Made by a program: the position numbers and the translations under genes. Positions 55,655 through 64,000 of a stretch of 64,000 nucleotides of DNA are shown here, one piece after another. The first letter of the stretch is position 1; each line of letters opens with the position of its first letter. Source of the stretch: Dromiciops gliroides (taxonomy: Eukaryota; Chordata; Mammalia; Microbiotheria; Microbiotheriidae); assembly GCF_019393635.1 (NCBI RefSeq), contig NC_057862.1, positions 262,584,441 through 262,648,440 of the forward strand. The letters run 5' to 3'. A model generated the notes under the pieces. That model ran no database searches. It was not told where the DNA came from and saw nothing but the letters and a program-made list of their open reading frames with translations.

Positions 55655-55902
55655 ATAAAAACTTAACATTTATATAGGGCTTATTATGGGCCAAGCACTA
55701 TGCTAAGCACTTTACAATTATTATCTCATTTGATCTTCACAACAACCCTGGGATGCTGATGATATTATCTCCATTTTATTCAGGAAACAGGCAAACATGT
55801 TAATTGACTTACTTGGGGTCACACAGCTAGTAAGACTGAAATCACATTTGACCTCATGACTCCAGGCCCAATGCTCTATCCACTGCACTACCTTTGTGCC
55901 CC
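55655..55902 (-). mobile_element. MIR-like SINE, full length
   Basis: ACATTTATATAGGGCTTATT, TTTGATCTTCACAACAACCC, GGGGTCACACAGCTAGTAAG and CCACTGCACTACCTTTG, in complete reversed order. Confidence 0.8.
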
Positions 55903-56138
55903 CATTGTTATTTCATTTTTCTTTAGAAATTTAATTTAATTTTCAGTTCTAAATTCTTTCCCTCATCTTCCTCTTTCCTCATCTATTCAGAAAGCAAGAA
56001 AAAGTCTATTACTATATGTAGTAATGGACTATTACTATGGTTATATATAGTAATAGATTATATGTATATATAGTCATACAAAACAAATTCCCATATTAGA
56101 CATCTCCAAAAAAATAGGAATGGAAAAACACCATATGG

Positions 56139-56300
56139 TTTTTTTGTTTTTTTGTTTTTTGTTTTTGGTGAGGCAGTTGGGGTTGTGACTTGCCCAGGAT
56201 CACACAGCTAGTAAGTGCCAAGTGCCTGAGGCTGGATTTGAACTCAGGTCCTTCTGAATACAAGGCTGGTGCTTTATCCATTGCACCACCTAGCTGCCCC
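56139..56300 (-). mobile_element. Short CORE-SINE in L1
   Basis: A T/G-rich tail, GAGGCAGTTGGGGTTGTGAC, and end CCACCTAGCTGCCCC. Confidence 0.92.
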
Positions 56301-56945
56301 AAATCATATGTTTTGATCTGTTCTCGGATAGATTTATCAGCTCTCTATCTGGAGGTGGATAACATATTTCATCTTGAATCCTTTAGAATTGGTGATTGTG
56401 TTGATCAGAGTTTCTAAGTCTTTCAGAATTCAATTTCCTTACAAATTGCTTTCCAAAATGGCTGAACCAGTTCATAGCTCTATCAATAGTGCATTAAGAA
56501 CCTACACATTTAACCATTGATTCCCATGATATTCTTGACCTTCTGTTCCTCCATATGAATTTTATTATTTTTTTCTAGCCTTATAAAGTAGTACTTTGGT
56601 AATTTGATTAGTTTGGTACTGAATGGGTAAATTAATTTAGGTAGTATTACGATTTTTATCATATTGACTTAACAGGCCTATGAGCAATTAATGTTTTGAC
56701 AATTATTTATATGTGTCTTTATTTTTGTAATGAATGTTTTATAATTGTGTTCATTAAGTTCTTATAATTGTCTTGGCTGGTAGACTCCCAAGTAGTTTAT
56801 TCTATCTATAGTTATTACAAATGGATTATTTTACTATCTCTTCTTGCTGGATTTTGTTGGTAATATACAGAAATGCTAATGATTTATCTGAGTTTATTTT
56901 ATGTCATGAAACTTTACTCAAATTGTTAAGTTTCAGTTAATTTTT

Positions 56946-57089
56946 TTTGGGGGGGTGGGGCAATTAGGGTTAAGTGACTTGCCCAGGGTCACACAGCTAG
57001 TAAGTGTCAAATGTCTGAGGCTGGATTTGAACTCAGGCCCTCCTTAATCCAGGGCTAGTGCTTTATCTACTGCGCCACCTAGCTGCCCC
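56946..57089 (-). mobile_element. Short CORE-SINE with 13-bp duplication in L1
   Basis: TCAGTTAATTTTT at 56,933-56,945 and 57,090-57,102. Confidence 0.92.
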
Positions 57090-57519
57090 TCAGTTAATTT
57101 TTAAATTGACTCTAGGGTTCTCTCTGAATCATCTCATCAGCAAAAAGTGATCTTTTTATTTCCTCTCAGCTTCTGCTTGTTTCTTTAAATTCTTCTTGTT
57201 TTATTGCCATATCTAGTGTTTCTAGTAAAATAATGAATAGTAATGGTAATGATGGACATCCTTACTTCTCTCCTAATATTTCTGGAGGTTTCTAGTTAAT
57301 AAGCCCATTATAGATAATGCTTGTTCTTAGTGTTAGATACTACTTCTCATTTTAAGGAGAGCTCCATTTATTCCTTTGCTTTCTGTTTTTAATAGGAATA
57401 GGCATTGTATTTTGTCAAAAGCCTTTTCTGCATCTGTAATAATATGATTTTTATTGTTTTTGTTATTAATATTGCTCTCTGTACCTGTAGTTTTCCTATT
57501 GCTGAACCATCCCTGTATT

Positions 57520-57666
57520 TTTTTTTTTTTAGTGAGGCAGTTGGGGTTAAGTGACTTGCCCAGGGTCACACAGCTAGTAAGTGTTAAGTGTCTGAGGCCA
57601 GATTTGAACTCAGGTACTCCTGACTCCAGGACTGGTGCTCTATCCACTGCGCCACCTAGCTGCCCC
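57520..57666 (-). mobile_element. Short CORE-SINE A of a serial pair
   Basis: Flanked by ATCCCTGTATT (57,509-57,519 and 57,667-57,677). Full length. Confidence 0.92.
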
Positions 57667-57680
57667 ATCCCTGTATTCTT

Positions 57681-57836
57681 TTTTTTTTTTCCTTTTTTTT
57701 TGCGGGGCAATAGGGATTAAGTGACTTGCCCAGGGTCACACAGCTAGTAAGTGTCAAGTGTCTGAGGCTGGATTTGAACTCAGGTACTTCTGAATCCAGG
57801 GCCGGTGCTTTATCCACTTCGCCACCTAGCTGCCCC
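57681..57836 (-). mobile_element. Short CORE-SINE B of a serial pair
   Basis: Flanked by TCCCTGTATTCTT (57,668-57,680 and 57,839-57,851). It uses the same host site as copy A. Confidence 0.92.
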
Positions 57837-59179
57837 TGTCCCTGTATTCTTGATAGAAATCAATGCCTGGTTATAGCGTGTGGTTTTTGTGATTTATTAA
57901 TATCCTTGCTAATATTTTATTTAAGTTTTTATATCAGTATATATTGGTTTACAAGTTTTTTCTTTGTTTTGACTTTCCATAGTTTAGATATCAAGATCAG
58001 ATATGTGTCATTGAAGAAGTTTGGTAGGACCCTTTCTTTATCTCTTTTTTTGGAAAAATTATGTAGAATTATAATGAATTGTTCTTTAAATGTTTGATAT
58101 AATTCATTTGGAAATACATCTTGCCTTTTTTTTTTTTTTTTTACCCCTTCTACCCCTTTTAGGAGTTCATTTATGACTTAGTTTCTTTTTCTAAGATAGG
58201 GTCATTTCCTGTTTTGTTAATCTGGGCAGTTTATATTTTTGTAAACATTATTTGATTTCATTTAGATTATTTTTCCTGGCATTTAGTTTGGCAGAATGGC
58301 TCCCAATTATTTCTTTTATTTTTCTTCATTTCAGTAAATTTACTTTTTAAAATTTTTATCCTGGTGATTTTCTTTATTTTTTAAAATTCAAACTAGTTAA
58401 TGTCTATTTCATTGTTTTTTAAAAAACATAAACTAGCTTTATTTATTAGTTTAGTGATTTTATTACTTTCACTTTTGTTAATCTTTCCTTTGATTTTCAC
58501 AATTTCTATTTTTATATTTAATTGGGGTTTTAAAATTTGTTGGTTTGTTTCATTTTTCATTGATCTACTTTTTACTTCTTTTGTTGATGTAAACATTTAG
58601 AGATATAATATTTACCTTAAATACCATTTTGGTTGCATCCCACAAATTTTGGTATGTTATTTCATTATTGTTTTTTATCTTTAATGAAATTATGTACCTA
58701 TCTTTGACTCTTTGACCACCTACCAGTTTTTCAGGATTGTTATTTAGTTCCCAATTGCTTTTTAGCATATGCTTTAAATACTGTTTTGAAAGTAATTTTA
58801 ATGCATTGTTGTCAGAAAAAGATGCATTTAATATTTCTGCTTTTGTGCATTTATTATTGAGATTTTCCCCCTAATACATGATCATTTTTTGTGAATGTGC
58901 CATGAACAGATGTGAAATAGATATAATCCTTTCTAGTTTCATTCAATATTCTCTAGAGTTCTGTTACATTAACCTTTGTAAAATTCTATTCATTTCCTTA
59001 ACTTTTTCCTTGTTTATTTAGGTCTCTGAGGGTATAAACTAAGGTAAATTGTTTCCCCCCTGTAACTCATCTAACTTTTCCTTTAAGAATTTAGACAGTA
59101 TGCCATATGTTCAGTATTGCTATTAATTCATTCTCTATGGTACTTAAAATTTTTCTTTTTAAGCAAAATGTAGTTTCCC

Positions 59180-59398
59180 TGGGCAGGTAGATGGCACAGT
59201 GTGCTAGTTCAAATCTGATCTCAGACACTTACTAGCTTTGTGACCCTGGGCAAGTGATTTAATCCCTGTTTGTCTCAGTTTCCTCATCCAGCTCATTAGC
59301 TGGAGAAGGAAATGGCAAACTACTCCAGTATCTTTGCCAAGAAAATCCCATAGGTTGTCACAAAGAGTTGGACATGACTGAAACAATTGAACAACAAA
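59180..59398 (+). mobile_element. Long CORE-SINE (MAR1-like), head partly deleted
   Basis: GGGCAGGTAGATGGCACAGTG, then the core, AAATGGCAAACTACTCCAG, CACAAAGAGTTGGACATGAC and a TGAAACAATTGAACAAC tail. Confidence 0.9.
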
Positions 59399-60045
59399 AT
59401 TAGTTTTCCTCTTTATCTTTTTAAAATAGGTTTGGGTTTTTTTTGTTTGTTTGTTTTTTGTTTTTTTTGCTTTGCCTAAGATCAAGATTCTTACCCCTTT
59501 TTAACTTCTGCTGAAGCATAATAGATTCTGCTCCAGCACTTTATTTTAACTCTATTTGTATCATTTTGTTTCAAGTGTTTTTCTTAATATTTGATTTACT
59601 CAGTGTCTAGTTATAGAGGCTTATGCTTGGGTCAAGCTTTGTAGACTCCTTAATGGAATGCTTATGAGTGTGGTGGTCAAGACTAGTTATGTACTCTCCT
59701 GTGTGGGATTTTGGGGCTCCTCTGTTGTTGGAATCTCCCTTGGCCTTTTGTCTTGCCACAGAGTTCCTGGGCTACCCCCCTGTCTTATGCATGGCATTTG
59801 GTCTAAAGGGCTGTTCTCTTACTGAACTCTGTGACAGAGCAGAGTTTTCCACCAATGTTGGGTTTCTGCAGTGTTCTGGTAGTCCCTCTGTTGATCCCTG
59901 CATTGGAAAGAATATTTTATAGGTAATTTTTCTTATTTTTTCTTAAACAGTTGCATTTTAAAAGTTTTACTGGCATATCTACAGGGTATCTGATCTTGTC
60001 TTCTCTTGGTCCTAATATGCTGCCAACTTCCACAATCCTCCTGAT

Positions 60046-61210
60046 TCATTATCTTTAAAAGCATTTTAATGCCAATCAATGATAGTATATATTAACTCTA
60101 AGAGAGCATTTCTGGAACTGTTTTCTGAGGGAACATGAGTTTGACTTGAAGGAAATAATTGTAAATGATCTATAAGAAAGAACATAGTAATTTAATCCAT
60201 TTGGTTTTGATCAATCATACTGTTTAAACTATTAGAGATTTTCAAAATCAATACATGACAGAAAGTGTTGACTTATTGATTGATCATTAGTCATTGAAAT
60301 TAATTTATAATATATAATCAGCATCTCAGAAGATTGTGTGATCATCAGTGAGGTGTTTTTTGTTCATTTTGCTTTTGTTACAAATATTTATATCACTTAT
60401 TTTTCTTGAATTGAAAAATGTCTTAATAAGTTTGCCTGTAAGATTTATGTCATTTTATTTAAAGTCAAGTTCAGCAATACCACAAAGTTTTAGAAACACT
60501 CTTAAATACTGTGTATTTTTTAAGGAGAGTAACAAATCATATATACTAACTTAGAAGGATTTGGATCAAAACTTTTAATTCTGGGATAAACATTATTTTT
60601 CCTGTTAGCTCACACTGATTTTTTTTCTTGTGCTTTAAAATAAGATATATAAAATGCTGAGCAAACTGGTACTACTCAACTGTACCCCTGCTTGTGATCA
60701 GCTGCCTACATTTCCAGGAGACAGTCAGAATTAGGAATGCAGTTTTTCCCTATTGAGTACATAAAAACCAGTGAATTGAAATCAGGACTTTGACCTTATT
60801 AGATGACTTTGGTAAGTGCTGGCATATACAAAAGGGTAAAACAGTGCTTGCCCTCAAGCAGCTTATATTTAAATGGATGTAACTGCAAATGGATGATAAA
60901 AATCTACTGTAATTTTATATTTACAAAGGTAAGGTATCATTTAGAATCAAGAACTGGATTAATAGAATTATAGATGCACAGTTGGATGTGGGATATGGAC
61001 TCCAATCCAGTAATTTGTGGTTGTAAAAACTGAGGTTTGGAAAGCTTGAAAAACTTCTTAAATACAGAAAAAGTGAAATGAAAATATTATAGAAATAAGA
61101 TTTTAACAGAAGTAAAATTGTAATTGTAACTCAGCATAGTTAAATAAAACTAGGTTTAACATATATGTGTGTATGTATATATATATTTATACACAGCCAC
61201 ATTGGTTTTT
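60046..61210. other. Intron 2, mostly unassigned
   Basis: An L2 tail-like piece at about 60,805-60,900 (AGTGCTTGCCCTCAAGCAGC). The remainder is AT-rich with no gene seen. Confidence 0.4.
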
Positions 61211-61222
61211 AAAAGTATATAG

Positions 61223-61380
61223 AGGGGCAGCTAGGTGGCGCAGTGGATAGAGCACCGGTCCTGGATTCAGGAGGACCTGAGTTCAAATCCGGCCTCAGAC
61301 ACTTAACACTTACTAGCTGTGTGACCCTGGGCAGGTCACTTAACCCCAGTTGCCTCACTAAAACAAAACAAAAACAAAAA
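61223..61380 (+). mobile_element. Short CORE-SINE, 12-bp duplication, close to consensus
   Basis: AAAAGTATATAG at 61,211-61,222 and 61,381-61,392. Low divergence (GGCGCAGTGGATAGAGCACC) and an AAACAAAACAAAAAC tail suggest a relatively recent insertion. Confidence 0.94.
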
Positions 61381-61531
61381 AAAAGTATATAGGGATTCTT
61401 GAATTTGAAAATATTGCATTTTGAGTCGTTGAAGTCTATAATGATTGCATTAGATCTACCTATTACTTGCCAACATTATTTCATTTCTTTCTGCTTCGTG
61501 CTGTGCCATTTCCTTGGCTAGGGGCAAAATA

Positions 61532-61645
61532 GAGAGGCAGTGTAGGGTAATATATAGGGAACTAAATTCAAAGCCAGGGAGACCTGTGTTCAAGTTTTGC
61601 TTCTTACAAGTATTGACTGTGTGATCTTGGCAAGTCATTAATTTT
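61532..61645 (+). mobile_element. MIR-like SINE fragment
   Basis: GAGGCAGTGTAGGGTAATATA and TTGACTGTGTGATCTTGGC in forward order. Confidence 0.6.
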
Positions 61646-61791
61646 TTTGTGCTCTACACAATTCTTTAATATTATAAATGGCATAACAAGTGCCCAATCT
61701 ACATTGGTAGAAGGATGTTCTTCACCTGGAAGTTCCCTGTACTTGTAAAGTGAGAGATACAGTCAATTATCCATTAAAAATTTATTAATCG

Positions 61792-61934
61792 GGGGCAGCT
61801 AGGTGGTGCAGTGGATAGAGCCCTGGCCCTGGATTCAGGAGAAGCTGAGTTCAAATCCAGCCTCAGACACTTGACACTTACTAGCTGTGTGACCCTGGGC
61901 AAGTCACTTAACCCTCATTGCCTCACACACAAAA
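61792..61934 (+). mobile_element. Short CORE-SINE at the 3' end of an L2
   Basis: It inserted within the reversed L2 tail (ATTTATTAA before, TTATTAAGCACC after). Ends CATTGCCTCACACACAAAAA. Confidence 0.92.
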
Positions 61935-63230
61935 AAATTATTAAGCACCAACTACATATCTGACACTATTAACTGCTATGGACACAAAGAAAGGAAAAGA
62001 CAGCTCCTGCTCCCAAGGAACTTACTGTCTAATGGGGAGACAACATGCAAACAACTGTGTGCAGACAAGCAATATACAGGATAAATTGGAGATAATCGAT
62101 GGATGGAAGGTACTAGAATTAAGGAGAATCAGGAGTGTTTTCCTGTGGATGGAAGGTACTAGAATTAAGGAGAATCAGGAGTGCTTTCCTGTGGATGGAA
62201 GGTTCTAGAATTAAAGAGAATCAGGAGTGTTTTCCTGTGGATGGAAGGTACTAGAATTAAGGAGAATCAGGAGTGTTTTCCTGTAGAAGGTGTGATTTTA
62301 CCTTGAAAGAAAATTTTGTTTGACTTGAAAGAAGCCAGGAAAGCACAGGCAGGGATGATAAGGGAGAGCATTCCAGACATGAGGTACAGCCAGTGAAAAT
62401 GCCTAGAGTTGAGATGTTCAAAGGACGCAAAGAGGCTACTGTCAAGGAACCACAGAACATGTGGAAAAGGGTAGGCTAAGTAAAATGTAAGAAGACAGAA
62501 AAGGTGGGGGCCATGCAGATTATGAGGTTTTTTTGAAAATCAAGCAGAGGATTTTATATTTGATCAGCAGGAACTTATAGAATAGGTCAGAACTGTTTTA
62601 GGAAAATCATTTTGGCAGCTGAGTGGAAGATGGCCTCAGGTTGGAAGAGACTTGTGCAACTGACCAGCAGGTTATTACAGTAATCCAGGTGTGATGAGAT
62701 AAGGCCCTGCAGTAGAGTGTCAGAAGAGAGAAAGGGCTATATGTAGGAGATATTATGAAGATAAAATTGATAGGACTTGGTCATAGATTGTATGTGAGGT
62801 AAGGTGTGAGAAAATGAAGAGTCAAGGATGACATCTAGATTGTGAACCTGAGAAGATGGGTGCCTTTGACAATCACAGGGAAGTTAGGAAATGGGGAACA
62901 TTTGATGGGAAGATAACTTGTTCAGTTTTGAACATGTTGAAATTAAGACATCTACAGGATACTCATTTCTAGATGTACAATAGTCATTTGGGGATGCAAG
63001 ACTGAAGGTCAGCAGAAAAGTTGGGGCTGGATAAGTAGATTTGAAAATCATCAGCATAGAGGTGATAATTGAATCTGAAGGAGCTGATGAGATCATCAAA
63101 TGATATGTATAAGAGGGAGAAAAGAGCTCAGGATAGAGCACTAGGAGACACTAGGGTATGACTGGATGAAGATCAAGCAAAGGAGACTGGGGTGTGTTCC
63201 CTGATACCCTCTATTCCTTTCCTTTGTTCC
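61935..63230 (-). mobile_element. L2 LINE 3' half with RT catalytic box, minus strand
   Basis: Reversed L2 from TTATTAAGCACCAACTACAT through GAGCATTCCAGACATGAGG and CAGCAGGTTATTACAGTAAT to about 63,200. The minus strand at about 63,030-63,070 can be read HLYADDFQIY, the RT YADD box. Several stops; inactive. Contains a 46-bp tandem array. Confidence 0.8.
62100..62283. repeat. 46-bp tandem repeat, 4 copies, inside L2
   Basis: The unit begins TGGATGGAAGGTACTAGAAT and ends GGAGTGTTTTCCTG. Four consecutive copies differ at only a few positions (for example GTGCTTTCC in copy 2 and GGTTCTAG in copy 3). The flanking L2 copies have this segment once, so it expanded locally. Confidence 0.95.
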
Positions 63231-64000
63231 CTTAGAGCACATTTGCCCACAATAAATATACTACAAGCACAAATCCCCCTGACATCTTACAATAGTAATA
63301 GGAAGACATAGTAGAGTTCATTAAAAAAAAAATTGGCCATTTCCTTCCTGACTCTTTTTTGGGGGGAGGGGGGTGTAATCTACTTTCTTTGAGGTCCCTA
63401 AATAGATAGTTATATTATTTTAAAGTGATGAGTTAAGAACCAGAGTTATATTAATTTTTACTATTTCAGTCCAGTGTTCTCTATTCTGAAAGCCCAGAAG
63501 GCATAGAGATAATCATGTGATTTCAAAAGCTATGTAATTGAGTACAAAATCTGGGAGATAAACTATTTATGTTGTTTGTTGTCTGAGGACTAACCGCTAA
63601 AATTATAAATGGCAATATGGAAGGTTGTTCACCAGGTGATAAATTTCCTCAAGCACTGAATTTCATCAAGGCACAGAAAGGTTGTTACCTGTGTTCTTGG
63701 AGGATGAATCACAGACTTTTGAAACAATTGAAGATCATATATAGTTTCATTAAATCATCAGTGTTGCAAGAGAATGATAGACATTTTTAAAAAGTAGACC
63801 AGCCAGCAAATTCCTCCTTTTAATAGGTCTTAGAGTTATTTGTTCTGATGTTTTTTCTTTAGTAATTTACATGACTACAGAACTTTGTGAAAACCAATTA
63901 ATGGCAATCAGTGATGATGAACAACCAAGTGTAAAATTTTGCCTTAAGTTTTTCCCTCTTCATACTTTTTACATGATAAAAATATGAATATTTTGCTAGG
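63231..64000. other. Intron 2, end of window
   Basis: A G-run (GGGGGGAGGGGGG, about 63,360) and AT-rich sequence. No SAV1 exon recognised; no WW-domain coding sequence in any frame that I could see. Confidence 0.5.

Larger units (their letters stand above)
55915..60045 (-). mobile_element. L1 LINE, minus strand, about 3.4 kb without insertions
   Basis: The 3' UTR is at 55,915-56,110. RT-domain sequence at 57,100-57,900 includes AAAGCCTTTTCTGCATCTG and ATCAATGCCTGG. Linker and endonuclease sequence lie at 58,100-59,160. A leader-like end at 59,640-60,045 closes with ATATGCTGCCAACTTCC, reversed GGAAGTTGGCAGCATAT, resembling L1 5' starts. Four short SINEs and one long SINE interrupt it. Stops throughout; inactive. 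Parts may be separate copies. Confidence 0.65.
30449..64000 (+). other. SAV1: SAV1 gene, 5' part (runs off the window)
   Basis: Two coding exons (30,449-30,542 and 39,755-40,198) are separated by a 9.2-kb intron. The WW-domain and SARAH exons were not found up to 64,000, so intron 2 is at least 23.8 kb here. The whole stretch from 40,199 to the end is intron filled with transposons. Expected protein length from the mammalian orthologue is about 383 residues, of which roughly 179 are encoded in this window. Confidence 0.85.

Noticed and set aside
2086-61934. tRNA genes at the heads of the SINEs
   Set aside because: The tRNA-like heads are SINE promoters. No clover-leaf with a proper anticodon arm and acceptor stem was seen.
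62100-62283. CRISPR-like array
   Set aside because: The four 46-bp units are directly contiguous without spacers and lie in an L2. The genome is mammalian.
63841-63864. TTTTTTCTTTAG near the window end as the acceptor of SAV1 exon 3
   Set aside because: The following sequence encodes nothing like the WW-domain region and contains early stops in the required phase.

Overview
The window is mammalian nuclear DNA from a marsupial. The evidence is dozens of copies of two CORE-SINE types typical of marsupials (a short poly(A)-tailed type and a long type with an RTE-like tail), marsupial-style L1, old L2, CR1/L3 and MIR copies, a BovB-like RTE fragment, hAT relics, and part of one vertebrate gene. 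I cannot name the species from the sequence alone.

The only host protein-coding gene I can support is SAV1 (Salvador homolog 1, the Hippo-pathway scaffold), on the plus strand. A CpG-rich promoter lies at about 29,990-30,950. Coding exon 1 is 30,449-30,542 and exon 2 is 39,755-40,198. Both have consensus splice sites, and the phase matches across the junction. Together they encode about the first 179 residues. The exons for the two WW domains and the SARAH domain were not found, so the gene should continue beyond 64,000. From 30,543 onward almost everything is SAV1 intron.

Region by region: 1-30,000 is intergenic and repeat-rich. It holds a solo LTR (648-1115), L1 and L2 pieces, a broken ERV pol fragment on the minus strand (9.3-10.2 kb), a block of L2 fragments in both orientations (12.0-14.4 kb), a minus-strand L1 nest (14.4-20.4 kb), and a strikingly young LTR element (20,712-24,433). 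That element has identical 373-bp LTRs and a 4-bp target duplication but no recognisable gag, pol or env. A second solo LTR of the same superfamily (29,001-29,413) lies just upstream of the SAV1 promoter. Intron 1 (30.5-39.8 kb) carries a long antisense L2 with endonuclease and reverse-transcriptase remnants, a four-layer transposon nest, a degenerate 7SL RNA copy, and CR1/L3 3' ends. The visible part of intron 2 (40.2-64 kb) carries an RTE/BovB-like LINE, simple repeats, L1 copies in both orientations, another LTR, many SINEs, an unexplained spliced-exon-like or processed-pseudogene-like segment (48.2-48.9 kb), and an L2 with an internal 46-bp tandem array.

Apart from SAV1 there is no operon-like or functional gene grouping. 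The history of the window is repeated retrotransposition into an intergenic region and two long introns. About a dozen insertions can be dated relative to each other from target-site duplications and nesting. Repeat family names are from memory of consensus sequences and are tentative at subfamily level.
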